A stretch of DNA of 64,000 nucleotides from Gemmatimonadota bacterium (lineage in GTDB: Bacteria > Gemmatimonadota > Gemmatimonadetes > Gemmatimonadales > Gemmatimonadaceae). Within the stretch, counting starts at the first letter, position 1. Each line of letters starts with the position of its first letter. Made by a program: the position numbers and the translations under genes. A model generated the notes under the pieces. That model was not told where the DNA came from, did no database searches, and saw only the letters and a list, made by a program, of their open reading frames with translations. This document shows, piece after piece, positions 33,713 to 43,515 of the stretch. Where the stretch lies: assembly GCA_027622655.1 (NCBI GenBank), contig JAQBYI010000008.1, forward strand, positions 1 through 64,000. The letters run 5' to 3'.

Positions 33713-36700
33713 CGCAGTTCCCCCGCAAAAAACGAGATCTGCAGTACGGCCGACAGGACGATCTGCGAAATCCGGCGATTGAGGTTGTTGTCGAACGTGA
33801 CGATCCTCGCGCCCTGAAGCGAGAACGTGAGGTAGTCCGCCACGTCGGTATCCGCATTGAAGCTAACCGCCTCACGACCGTTGTCCGCCAGTCGGCTGCG
33901 CAACGCGTTCGCGCCGGCCGTCTCGACCCAGCTCGTCGTGGACGTCCGCTGAAAGGCCAGTCGCGTCCGAAGACTGCTCTTCATTTCCCAGTCCCGCGGC
34001 AACTGAAACGCTCTCGTAATGTCACCACCGATATCTCGTGACCTCGCGTCCACGCGCGTTCCCGGGAGCGAGTCAATGCGCCGAGTGGTCGCGACAGAGA
34101 AACCGGTCACGAGACCGCCGACGTCGTTCCACGCGATCGACGCGCTCATCGGGTAGCTTTGCGTGCGCCCGGAACGCACGTCGCTCGGCCGTCCGGCAGC
34201 TCCGGGAATGACGCTATTCTGAGATGTAGCAACGAACCGCGCGCTCGTCGTGATGCTTGTCAGGAATCGATCGAGACCGCGCGGACGGAGCGTCGCCCGC
34301 ATCGAAAGGTCGGGAAGCGTGACCATGTCTCCATCCACGATGACCTCCGACCGGTCCGGTCGCCGCAACCAGTTGCGGGCAGCGAGCCGCTGCGTGCGCG
34401 CGTCGAGCGTGATACCCAACGGGAGCCGCAATCCTGTGGCCACCGCGACCTGTGTGTTGCTGCTGGCCGTTGTTGCGAGGAATCCGTTGTCGCTGAGAAA
34501 CGCGCCTTCCCCACCCCACCCAAACTGCATACCAAGGCCGGGCGTTCGCGGGGTTCCGTCGTAGCTGGACGATATCGTGCGGGTGACCGATGCCTCGATC
34601 GGGATCAACGTGCGATCGAACCGTGCGAGCGTCGCCGAATCGGAGCTCCACGCCCGGCTCAGGCGCGCAATGTCGAATGCGACGGCGCCATTGATGATCT
34701 GCGCAGCGTTCACCTGGCGTGGAAGGCGCAACGCTCCGACGGTGTCTCCCACTTGAAGTAGTACTCTCGCGTTCGGATCGCGAAGGTGACCGTAGCTCGT
34801 AACCATGCCCGCGCGGGGGCGAATCCACCCCTGCAATTGCGGCGCGAGTGTGTACGAAGTGGTAAGCGACCGTTCCCGCTCAAGACCGGCATCGAGTCCC
34901 AGTATCTGGTCGCGTTCGGTCGTCGCCGCAATGGCTGTAGCTGTTGAGTCGCCGTAGCGCACGAGATCGCGCGTGCTGCTGAGCTCCACTCGCGCGACGA
35001 ACGCCTCGAACGGCTTCAGCTCCACCGAGGTCGCGTTGCGCCATGCGTTGACCTGCCCGTCAACGGTACGCGCGGAATCGCGAAGCGAGGCGGCGGCAGT
35101 GAGAAAGTCGGCGCGACTCTCATCGGACGAGACAAAGTTGCCGCTCGCGCGGAACTCCGCTGGCTGAAGCCGCGGCTTTGCATCGCGGAGTGTCTTCACC
35201 AACTCGGCATCGCCAAGCCAGCCGGGAAGGCGGTCGAATGCGCGCACCCACCAACCGGGCATTGTTCCGGCCGGCGACGTGCCGCCAACGGAATAGTCGA
35301 GCCCCGCGGTGAACCGCGACTGGTCGGCAACCTGAAACTCGGTTCGCGAATTGTTCGACCCGGCTCCGGCGGTCGCCGAGAGATTGTTCAGCAGGGGCGC
35401 CATCCAGCTACCAACCATTGGCGTAGCGCGCCGCACCGTGAGCGATACAGTGGCCGAGCGCTGTTCTGGAGTTCGCAGGCCAGCGATGTCGCCCGCGCGC
35501 ACGTCGGACCGGGTGAGAAACTCCGGATTCGAAGAACCGCGGGCGATGGTTGCGGTGAGCGGCACGACCCACCCGCCCGCGCCGCGAAGGAACTGGTCGA
35601 GGCGAATGGTCGTCGACAGTTCTACCCGCTCGTCCGACACGTACGTCGGGGCCTCGGTGAGTTGGCGGAAATTCGGATCGCGCCGCGAAACACTGAACCG
35701 CATCTGGACGGCGTCGCCGAGATTCGCCTGCGCGGAAACCTGCCCGGCGTACCCCGGCGTGCTCACGACGCCGGAGAGCCGGATGTCGTCCACCCACACT
35801 TCAAGCGAGTCGCCCGGGAGGATTCTCGATGTGCCACCGCCGGTGGAGTCGACACGAATCATGCCGACGGCGAGTTCCTGCACCGCCGAGAGGTTCGGCG
35901 GACTGACGACCGGGTCGGCCGCATATACGATGTAGCCGTCGCGACACGCCGCATACCGACGCGAAATCTGAGTGAGTGGCGGTGCACTCTTCTCAATCAG
36001 CGCCAGATCGGCCCCGGAACAGGCGATCGAATCAGGCCGGTTCTGGAGATAGGCGTTCTCGAGCTGCGCGCGCAACGCATACAGTTTCTCGAAGTCCACA
36101 CGCACCTCAGGAAGCCACGCGGCTGCCGTCATCCCGGCTCCGACGGGCGTCCGGTACGCGTAGAAGCTGTTCGGATCGCGACCGATCTTCACGAAGAACT
36201 GCAGTTCGCCGTCCTGACCCCATCCGTTTCCGCGGCCGCGGGCCCACACGCGTAACTCGCGGTATTGGCGGAAATTCTTCGCACCCTCCGGAAACTTGTA
36301 GAAGGCTTCGGCGCGCTCGAGCGGAGCCAGCGACGTCGCCGTCAGGCGCAACGAACGCTCGTTGATCACGATCAGTTCGTTTTCCAGGCCAGTGAGCTTT
36401 CGCTCGGCCTCGTCAACGACGCCAGGCGGCGACTGGTACCCAAGCACACTCAAGGAATCCTGCGTTCCAACCACGCCGGCAAAGACGAGCCCGTTGCCCG
36501 CGCGCTCGCCGCCGATACCCGTGATCGTGCGATCAGAGCGCTTGAGCCAACTCGCACCAACGAGGCGGAGCCGCGAAATCACGACCTGTGAGAAGTCGGA
36601 ATCGGCCACACCCGAGCCTGATACCATGGTGAGTCGCATCGCGCGCACGCGCTGGATGGACGGCCCACCATTGATCGTGTCTACGGGCGCCGCGAACGGG

Positions 36701-39700
36701 AGACGCACGAGCACCCAGCATTGCTTGGGCGCCGCCGGCCCGAGTGGGTCGTTCGGCGCCGGACGGCAACCGCCGACACGTGTCCAGGCGGCCGGATCTG
36801 ACAGGTCGGCGACGTATCGAAACAGGCGTTCCTGCTCTCGCTGCGCGCCGTCCAAGTTCAGCACGTTGTCACCGTCGATGTCCCACTCGTCGAGGCGTCC
36901 GTTCCCAACCGTGCAGTTTGTCCGCGTGTCTCCGAGCCGTGCCACCTGCAGGTTTCCGCGTGCGCACATAGGCACGTTCGTCGCAAGGCCACCGGCGCCG
37001 GGCGTCGTGACGATCAGGCGCGGCACCACGTCGCCGGGAAGTCCGTTGTCGTTGGTGGCCTGATTGAAGGCCCGGGAGAACGGATCGCGTTCCGATTGGA
37101 GCGTGTCACGCCCCACCACCGCGCGGCCACTCCACGTCGAGTCCGCACCCGATACTGTGAGTTGCGTGGGCACAATGGCTACGCTGTTCTCGCTCGGATC
37201 GCCAAGATCGACGACGAACGTCGGGTTTCGATTTCGGCGCACAGCAGCCGTGTCCACGAGCGCCCAGAACTCGATAGACTCCTTTCCGGTCAGGTTCACG
37301 CCTGACGCCGGCCCCAGCACCTGACGGATTGAACGCCAGCGACGGCCACCCTGCGCTGCGCCCGTCTGCCACCGGTACCGTTTGGCTACGTCGTCGTACG
37401 CACCGCCGACCGAAAGCGGATAGAGCGTCATCCACATCACCTGTTCGGGCTGCGAGATTCCCGCGCCGGAAAACTTCGTGAGCGGATCGATTTCCTGCAG
37501 GGTGAACCGGGGCACGGAATCACCCAGCGTGAGCCCGTTGGTCTGCCACGAGATCGTACTGGCGCGCGACAGATCCAACGTCGCAGCGCCGATGCGTCCG
37601 GGCAGCGCGCGGCCGAGCGCAGGCTGGCTGGAGACGTACCACGCCGGGTCGGCAAGTGAAACGCGAAACGCACCGTCGTTCTCGAACGTCGCGAGGTACG
37701 CCTGCCCCGACGCGCCCGCCTGCGGCAGGCTCGTGGCAAACTCTCCCTCCAGCCTCAGGCGCGATGGCGTCACTGGATCTACCCCAGTGAGGCGACGGGC
37801 TGCGCGCGCGAACGCCGGCACGTCGAACGAGTAGGCGCCGCTCAGACCGGCCACGATCGCGGACTCGTCGGCGAACCCAAGATCCGGACGCGTGAAAGCC
37901 GAATGCTGGCGTTGGCCGATCGCCACGAAGTTCAGCTCGCCGTGCGACGAGGCGAACTGAGATGCGATTCCAAAAATGCTCGTCGGTGTCGAAACGAAAA
38001 TCGGTGTTTCCTCGAACCGCACGGTTACCTGACGTGGGCCCGCCGACGCGAGGTCCGACCGCAGCAGCGTTACGCGCCCGAGGTCGTAGTCAACCAGATA
38101 GTCCATGTCGCGCCGAAGCACGGTGCCATCGTCGAGCACCAGGCGCTCTGACCGCGGGCGAAGCTGAGTGGACCCCAGCGAGAACGACGTCGCATCGGCG
38201 CCGCCCTCGGATTCGAATCTGAGCCGGAGCCGATACTGCGGCTGGGGATGCAACGCCGAGTAGAGGTCCTCGTTGGCGGCAGTATAGATCGCATCGTTCG
38301 CCGGATCGGCCGGGTTGGTGATCAGTCCGGCGCGCGCGAACGGCTGCAGCGACGGAAAGACCACGAACCGCTCTCGCACCACTGACGATGACGCTGAGCC
38401 CGATAGCGACATTACCGGGTCGCCGCGGCGCGGAAAGAGCCTCCCCTCGGCGTCGAACGCCGTCGGCGTGCCGAGCTTGGCCATTCCCAGGAGTTGCAGA
38501 AATGTCGCGGCCGATCCGCCCGGCGGAGCTTCCTGATCGAACGTCCCCCCGGTCGCGACCCTCAGTTCCACCGATTCGCGGCGCACGTCCTCGCCGCCAA
38601 CACGGTACGCTGCGCGAATTTCGCGGAAGAATGCATCGTCGCCTGGTCGCACATTCGGGTCCCACAGGAGCGAGGCGAACTGGTCGCGTCCGGCGATGAA
38701 CGTGACATCAGGCGTTCCACCAGTCGTCGCGATGACCGTGTCGCGTCCGCCGACGCGAACGGAGTACGCCACCACAAGCCGTTCCTTGTTCGGATCGAGC
38801 GGCTGGGTGAGCAACACCCAGAGCTGCGACGGGTCAACGTAGAAATCCACGTTTTCACGCAGTGGCTCGTACACCGGGCCTGTGCGCGACGACGGATCCC
38901 CAATGAGCCTGAACTGTGGCCCGTTCGGATTGGGCGGCTGCCCGCCGATCAGCTGCCGATACAGCGATATGCGCGTGGGACGAACGCTGTCCGGAAGTTG
39001 GGCTGCGAGTGATGCGAGCCGCGCGCCATCGAGAATGTCGATATTCGGGTAGCCGGCGAATCTGCGCGGATCGACGGTAAAGAAGAACCGCCGCGCCTCG
39101 ACCTGGTAATCATCAATCTCCAGCGCTCCCGACTGCGCCCCGCTTCCACCAATCGTGAACACGCGATCGCGCTGCACGATTCCCTTTTGTTCGGCCACTA
39201 TGGCCCGCACACTGACGCGGCCGAACTTCGCTGCCGCCTGTACGCCGTAGTTGCCCTGAGGAATGCCGGCCGTGATGAACCGCGACGCCGGCATTTCAAA
39301 TGACACGTTTCCCACGTCTACCCGCTGCAACCATGCGTCAGGCCGACCCGCGTACGAGAGAGCTATGACGTTGGAACCGTCGAATTCACGGCGTGAGTCG
39401 TAGTCGACATCCGTCCGGACCCTGTCGGCGATGGTGCCGCCGGTCTTGAGCGCGAACTGGAAATCCGGGCTTGGCTGGAACGACGCCTTGCACTGGGCGC
39501 CGAAGACGAGGAACTGGCTCGCCACGCACCGCTCGTTCCGAATCCGCTCTGTCTTGAACTCGAACCGCCCGTTGAACTGCAGGCCGAGGTCACTGCCAGG
39601 CCCGAACAGTCTCGCAAAAAGCGAGTCGCCCGGGGTGCTGACCGAATCGCGGTGGGCAGCCGTATCCCGCCGTGCCTGGGCGGTATCGGCGCCAGCCTGA

Positions 39701-39771
39701 AGCCCAGCGGCCGGCGACGCGGCGACGCAGAGGGCCACGAGGGTAGCAATCGGGGGACGGAAAAATCGCAC
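33709..39771 (-). CDS. sprA: SprA/Sov-type giant outer-membrane translocon protein
   Basis: 2020 residues from a GTG start. The N-terminal signal sequence is followed by the SprA N-terminal signature: VDYDSRREFDGSNVIALSYAG, VDVGNVSFEMPASRFITAGIPQGNYGVQAAAKFGRVSVRAIVAEQKG, DDYQVEARRFFF, then FVVFPSLQPF-type segments and a very long run of alternating beta strands to the C-terminal FSLQGARIVTF...ISFFAGEL. SprA is the outer-membrane pore of the type IX secretion system, normally about 2400 residues in Flavobacteria. No other type IX gene is in the window. Its product is followed by an overlapping glutaminyl-cyclase-like gene. No strong promoter found; TATACT and its reverse lie at 39809-39814 in the divergent gap. 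Confidence 0.82.
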   Translation of the reverse strand: MRFFRPPIATLVALCVAASPAAGLQAGADTAQARRDTAAHRDSVSTPGDSLFARLFGPGSDLGLQFNGRFEFKTERIRNERCVASQFLVFGAQCKASFQPSPDFQFALKTGGTIADRVRTDVDYDSRREFDGSNVIALSYAGRPDAWLQRVDVGNVSFEMPASRFITAGIPQGNYGVQAAAKFGRVSVRAIVAEQKGIVQRDRVFTIGGSGAQSGALEIDDYQVEARRFFFTVDPRRFAGYPNIDILDGARLASLAAQLPDSVRPTRISLYRQLIGGQPPNPNGPQFRLIGDPSSRTGPVYEPLRENVDFYVDPSQLWVLLTQPLDPNKERLVVAYSVRVGGRDTVIATTGGTPDVTFIAGRDQFASLLWDPNVRPGDDAFFREIRAAYRVGGEDVRRESVELRVATGGTFDQEAPPGGSAATFLQLLGMAKLGTPTAFDAEGRLFPRRGDPVMSLSGSASSSVVRERFVVFPSLQPFARAGLITNPADPANDAIYTAANEDLYSALHPQPQYRLRLRFESEGGADATSFSLGSTQLRPRSERLVLDDGTVLRRDMDYLVDYDLGRVTLLRSDLASAGPRQVTVRFEETPIFVSTPTSIFGIASQFASSHGELNFVAIGQRQHSAFTRPDLGFADESAIVAGLSGAYSFDVPAFARAARRLTGVDPVTPSRLRLEGEFATSLPQAGASGQAYLATFENDGAFRVSLADPAWYVSSQPALGRALPGRIGAATLDLSRASTISWQTNGLTLGDSVPRFTLQEIDPLTKFSGAGISQPEQVMWMTLYPLSVGGAYDDVAKRYRWQTGAAQGGRRWRSIRQVLGPASGVNLTGKESIEFWALVDTAAVRRNRNPTFVVDLGDPSENSVAIVPTQLTVSGADSTWSGRAVVGRDTLQSERDPFSRAFNQATNDNGLPGDVVPRLIVTTPGAGGLATNVPMCARGNLQVARLGDTRTNCTVGNGRLDEWDIDGDNVLNLDGAQREQERLFRYVADLSDPAAWTRVGGCRPAPNDPLGPAAPKQCWVLVRLPFAAPVDTINGGPSIQRVRAMRLTMVSGSGVADSDFSQVVISRLRLVGASWLKRSDRTITGIGGERAGNGLVFAGVVGTQDSLSVLGYQSPPGVVDEAERKLTGLENELIVINERSLRLTATSLAPLERAEAFYKFPEGAKNFRQYRELRVWARGRGNGWGQDGELQFFVKIGRDPNSFYAYRTPVGAGMTAAAWLPEVRVDFEKLYALRAQLENAYLQNRPDSIACSGADLALIEKSAPPLTQISRRYAACRDGYIVYAADPVVSPPNLSAVQELAVGMIRVDSTGGGTSRILPGDSLEVWVDDIRLSGVVSTPGYAGQVSAQANLGDAVQMRFSVSRRDPNFRQLTEAPTYVSDERVELSTTIRLDQFLRGAGGWVVPLTATIARGSSNPEFLTRSDVRAGDIAGLRTPEQRSATVSLTVRRATPMVGSWMAPLLNNLSATAGAGSNNSRTEFQVADQSRFTAGLDYSVGGTSPAGTMPGWWVRAFDRLPGWLGDAELVKTLRDAKPRLQPAEFRASGNFVSSDESRADFLTAAASLRDSARTVDGQVNAWRNATSVELKPFEAFVARVELSSTRDLVRYGDSTATAIAATTERDQILGLDAGLERERSLTTSYTLAPQLQGWIRPRAGMVTSYGHLRDPNARVLLQVGDTVGALRLPRQVNAAQIINGAVAFDIARLSRAWSSDSATLARFDRTLIPIEASVTRTISSSYDGTPRTPGLGMQFGWGGEGAFLSDNGFLATTASSNTQVAVATGLRLPLGITLDARTQRLAARNWLRRPDRSEVIVDGDMVTLPDLSMRATLRPRGLDRFLTSITTSARFVATSQNSVIPGAAGRPSDVRSGRTQSYPMSASIAWNDVGGLVTGFSVATTRRIDSLPGTRVDARSRDIGGDITRAFQLPRDWEMKSSLRTRLAFQRTSTTSWVETAGANALRSRLADNGREAVSFNADTDVADYLTFSLQGARIVTFDNNLNRRISQIVLSAVLQISFFAGELR

Positions 39772-39923
39772 GTCGTTGCGGACCCGGGCCCGAGAACGGG
39801 GTATCAGCTATACTTGTAGCGACGTTCGGTTACACGCTGGCCCGTGAAATATACGGTCCGACCGAAGCCCTACAACCCTTTGTGCTGCAGGGAGTTCGGC
39901 AACTTGGCCGCCACCGACGAATC

Positions 39924-41570
39924 GTGAGAATAATCAGCCGTTACGTCCTTCGTGAACACGTAGGGCCGCTCGTCTTTTCGATGTCGGCTCTGACGTCGTT
40001 GCTTTTGCTGAATTACGTAGCAAAGCAGTTGCCGAATCTCGTGGGCAAGGGACTCCCGTGGAACGTGATCGCGGAGTTCGTCCTGCTCTCGCTTCCGTTC
40101 ACGATCGCGATGACGCTGCCGATGGCGGTGCTCGTCGCCACGCTGCATGCATTTAGTCGGCTCGCCGCCGACAGCGAGATCACGGCGTTCAAGGCGAGCG
40201 GCATGGCGCTACCGCGCGTCATGCTCCCGGTGGTCGTAGCTGGGCTCCTCCTGTCAGCGCTCATGGTCGTGTTCAACGACCGGGTGATGCCAGCTGCGAA
40301 CTTCGAGTTGCAATCGCTGATGAACGACATCGCCCGCAAGAAGCCGACGTTCGCGCTGCGTCCCCAGGTCATTAACGAGATAGCGCCGCGACGGCTCTTC
40401 CTCAGCGCAGGGCAACTGGAGGGCGGCTCCAGCGAGATGCGCGACGTCACGATCTACGACTTCTCGGACGGACAACGACGGCGCACGATTCGGGCGGACT
40501 CCGGGCACGTCGAGCTCTCGGCTGATGGTCGCGACCTTCTGCTCACGCTCTGGGACGGCTACGTGAACGAGGTCAATCGCACCGAGATGGGTCGGCTGCA
40601 GCGCGTGTTTTTTGAGACGAACTTCGTCCGCGTTCACGGAGTTGGGAACGACCTTGAGCGCAGCACGCTGGCCGGTGAAAAAAGCGACCGCGAGCGCACG
40701 GTGTGCGAGTTGCAGGCACAGCTGAGCATGGCGATCCACCAGCGCGACAGCCTGCTGGCAGGAATTCGCACGCTCGATTCGGCCGCGGCCGCCGCGATTG
40801 GCACCCGCTCGATCGGCGCGAGCAGCGGGTCTGCATACTGCGGATTTCTGATGATGCTGAGCACGAAGGTCGCGCAAGCGACGACTGTCGCTTCGATTGC
40901 ACGCCAGGGAGGTGCGCCCGACTCCACACGGCCGCGGCCGGACAGCACCCAGAAGGGCAGCGCCGACACGACCGCAGCGATCGCCGCAGCGATCGCCGCA
41001 GCGATCGCCGCGTCGGGCAGCGATATCGTGCAGGGCGGTGCTCCGGTGACGACCGCCGTGCCCGAGGGCAATGATCCCATTCGGCGCGGCGGCGTGTTGT
41101 TGCCGTCACCTGGCAACGAGCAGGAACTGATTGAGTCCCGACCTGCCTTGCTCGCAGGAATGAAGATTCAGGTGGCAAACGCACAGCGGGTGATCAACGG
41201 CAACCAGGTTGAAATCGAAAAGAAGTTCGCGATTGCGACCGCGTGCGTCATTTTCGCGCTGCTCGGCGCGCCAATCGCGTTCAGGTTTCCGCGCGGCGGC
41301 GTTGGACTCACAATTGGCGTGAGTCTCGCCGTATTCGGCGTTTACTACATCGGCCTTATTGCCGGCGAGGAACTCGCTCGAAGGGGCCTCCTGCCGGCCT
41401 TCGTCGCCATGTGGGCGACCAATGCCGCGCTCCTGCTGACCGGAATCGTCCTCACGGCCCGGCTTGGCACCGAAGGGACAACGCACCGCGGCAGCGAACT
41501 CTCGGAGCGACTGGCCCGATTGAACGTGCGCATCCGACGCCGTTTCGGTCGCGCGCCGGCAGCGACCTGA
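39924..41570 (+). CDS. lptF: LPS transport permease LptF with a repeat-bearing insertion
   Basis: 548 residues from GTG 39924, which gives the typical start RIISRYVLREHVGPLVF. YjgP/YjgQ family: three membrane helices at each end (EFVLLSLPFTIAMTLPMAVLVATL; KKFAIATACVIFALLGAPIAF). The periplasmic jellyroll region is enlarged compared with E. coli LptF (366 residues): about residues 270-410 form a low-complexity Ala/Pro/Ser stretch with an (AAIA)n run from 12-base repeats. LptF forms the permease with LptG that extracts LPS; the gene after it is lptG. Confidence 0.92.
   Translation: MRIISRYVLREHVGPLVFSMSALTSLLLLNYVAKQLPNLVGKGLPWNVIAEFVLLSLPFTIAMTLPMAVLVATLHAFSRLAADSEITAFKASGMALPRVMLPVVVAGLLLSALMVVFNDRVMPAANFELQSLMNDIARKKPTFALRPQVINEIAPRRLFLSAGQLEGGSSEMRDVTIYDFSDGQRRRTIRADSGHVELSADGRDLLLTLWDGYVNEVNRTEMGRLQRVFFETNFVRVHGVGNDLERSTLAGEKSDRERTVCELQAQLSMAIHQRDSLLAGIRTLDSAAAAAIGTRSIGASSGSAYCGFLMMLSTKVAQATTVASIARQGGAPDSTRPRPDSTQKGSADTTAAIAAAIAAAIAASGSDIVQGGAPVTTAVPEGNDPIRRGGVLLPSPGNEQELIESRPALLAGMKIQVANAQRVINGNQVEIEKKFAIATACVIFALLGAPIAFRFPRGGVGLTIGVSLAVFGVYYIGLIAGEELARRGLLPAFVAMWATNAALLLTGIVLTARLGTEGTTHRGSELSERLARLNVRIRRRFGRAPAAT
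40972..41011 (+). repeat. Tandem 12-base repeat in lptF
   Basis: ccgcagcgatcg occurs three times plus 4 bases, in frame, encoding Ala-Ala-Ile-Ala units in the periplasmic insertion of LptF. It could change copy number by slippage without a frameshift. Confidence 0.85.
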
Positions 41571-41599
41571 TTCGCAACACGCTGCGAAACGAACCCGCC

Positions 41600-42679
41600 T
41601 TGCGCCTCCGCCCGCTCGATCGCTACGTATTCCGCGAGTTCCTCGGCATTTTCGCCGCGGCGACCGTCGGATTTCCTGTGCTCGTGATCGTGCTGGACGT
41701 GACCGAGAGTCTGGGCAAGTATCTGCAGCGCGAACTGCCGCCGTTCGACATTGCGAGAGCGTACCTGTACGCGGTGCCGGAAACGATGTTTCTGGTACTC
41801 CCGGCCGCGGTCCTGTTCGCGACCGTGTTTTCGATTGGTTCATTCACGCGCCACTCGGAAATCACGGCGGCGAAGGCGAGCGGAATCAGTTTTCACCGAT
41901 TCATCGTTCCGATTGCGCTCGGCGCACTGGTCTCAACGGGACTTGGCCTGGCACTCGCGGCCATCACGCCGGATGCGAACCGCATGCGCGGCGAGCTGCT
42001 TCGGGAGCGGGAGGCACGCAACACGAACTTCCGCGCGAATTTCACATTCTCCAGTGAAGACGCCCGGGTCTACAAGATTGGCGGCGCGGACGCCCTCCAG
42101 GGCGCGCTCGACGACGTTGAGATTGAACGTCGCGGCACCGGCCCCGATTACCCGAGCTACGCCCTTTTCGCTCGCAACGCCCGGTACACGGTGGAAACCG
42201 GATGGACGTTGCGGCAAGGTAACTTCCACCTCATGCCAACCGACTCGACGACGCTCTCCGTGGCATTCGACTCGCTGCGGGATCGCGGATTCCGGGAAGC
42301 TCCGCGCGTACTGATGGCCGACCCCCGGGCACCCGAGGAAATGGACTATTTCGCCCTCGGCGCGTATATCCGGCAGATGGAACGTTCCGGCGTTGACGTG
42401 AATAAGTTCCGGACTGCCCGAATGTTCAAGCTCGCAATCCCCGCCACCTGCGTCATCATCATGCTATTCGGAGCGCCACTCGCCACCACAGCGCAACGCG
42501 GCGGTCCGGCACTTGGCGTGGGCATCAGCCTCGCGACGACTGTCGTTTTCCTGATGCTCGTGCAGATGATGCTTGCCATCGGTGAAAAGGGGATCGTGAA
42601 TCCCGAGCTCGCGGCGTGGATACCCGGCATGGTGTTCGGCGTGTTCGGCACTGTACTGCTCGTGCGGGTGCGCACGTGA
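41600..42679 (+). CDS. lptG: LPS transport permease LptG
   Basis: About 359 residues from TTG 41600 (start tentative; no ribosome site seen). LRPLDRYVFREFLGIFAAATVGF opens like LptG, with the characteristic AYLYAVPETMFLVLPAAVLFATVFSIGSFTRHSEITAAKASGIS and a C-terminal helical bundle (FKLAIPATCVIIMLFGAPLATTAQRGG). It pairs with LptF; the LptB ATPase and other Lpt parts are not in the window. 29 bases lie between the lptF stop and this start. Confidence 0.92.
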   Translation: MRLRPLDRYVFREFLGIFAAATVGFPVLVIVLDVTESLGKYLQRELPPFDIARAYLYAVPETMFLVLPAAVLFATVFSIGSFTRHSEITAAKASGISFHRFIVPIALGALVSTGLGLALAAITPDANRMRGELLREREARNTNFRANFTFSSEDARVYKIGGADALQGALDDVEIERRGTGPDYPSYALFARNARYTVETGWTLRQGNFHLMPTDSTTLSVAFDSLRDRGFREAPRVLMADPRAPEEMDYFALGAYIRQMERSGVDVNKFRTARMFKLAIPATCVIIMLFGAPLATTAQRGGPALGVGISLATTVVFLMLVQMMLAIGEKGIVNPELAAWIPGMVFGVFGTVLLVRVRT

Positions 42680-43515
42680 GCCGCAATACGACTCACCGCG
42701 AAACACAGACGTTCCCGATCATCCAACGCGGGCCGATGATGTTCTTCCGTCGGATGAGCCGCGCCACCCTCGGCTTTTTCGGCGGGTTCGGCCAGCGCGT
42801 CCTGTTCCTGCGCGACCTGAAGCGCGCCTTCGGCGAGCCCGACACGTACGTCCCACTCATCGCTCGGCAGATGCGTGTGATCGGCGTTGATTCTGTGCCC
42901 CTCGTCCTGATGGTCGCGGCGTTCATTGGCGCCGTCATCGCGATTCAGATTCGGTTCCAGCTCTTTCCCGGGATCCAGCTGTCAATCGTTGGTCTCTCCG
43001 CGCGTCAGATCACGGTACTCGAAACCGGTCCGCTGCTCACCGGGCTGGTGCTCGCCGGGCGCATCGGCGCCAAGATGACCGCAGAGATCGGCACGATGCG
43101 CGTCACCGAGCAGATCGACGCGCTCGAAACGCTGGCGTACGATCCGGTGGCGTACCTGGTCGTCCCGCGCCTCATCGCCGCGGTCATCATGCTGCCGCTG
43201 CTAACGCTGATGGCCGATTTCGTTGGCGTCGTGTCCGGGGCCATGGCCGCGGTCTTTGTCGGCGGCGTGCAGCTCTCGATGTTTGTCGAGGGCGTGCGGC
43301 TCGGCTACGACCACTTTCAGGTCACGTACAGTCTCATCAAGGCGACGCTGTTCGGCACGGCGATTGCCTATCTCTGCACCTACGAAGGCTATGTCACCGA
43401 GGCCGGAGCAGAGGGCGTCGGAAAGTCCACGGCCAAAGCCGTCGTTATTTCGTCGATCTGGATCCTCATTCTCGATGCCGCCACGGCGTTCCTCCTCGCA
43501 CCATATTTGCAATAA
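42676..43515 (+). CDS. mlaE: MlaE-type lipid ABC permease
   Basis: 279 residues from GTG 42676, overlapping the lptG stop. MlaE family: the membrane core with LVLMVAAFIGAVIAIQIRFQL, the helical motif RIGAKMTAEIGTMRVTEQIDALETLAYDPVAYLVVPRLIAA, and the end GYVTEAGAEGVGKSTAKAVVISS (coupling region). It is the integral part of the phospholipid transporter that keeps outer-membrane asymmetry. The MCE protein MlaD follows; no ATPase gene is alongside, which is unusual. Confidence 0.93.
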   Translation: MSRNTTHRETQTFPIIQRGPMMFFRRMSRATLGFFGGFGQRVLFLRDLKRAFGEPDTYVPLIARQMRVIGVDSVPLVLMVAAFIGAVIAIQIRFQLFPGIQLSIVGLSARQITVLETGPLLTGLVLAGRIGAKMTAEIGTMRVTEQIDALETLAYDPVAYLVVPRLIAAVIMLPLLTLMADFVGVVSGAMAAVFVGGVQLSMFVEGVRLGYDHFQVTYSLIKATLFGTAIAYLCTYEGYVTEAGAEGVGKSTAKAVVISSIWILILDAATAFLLAPYLQ

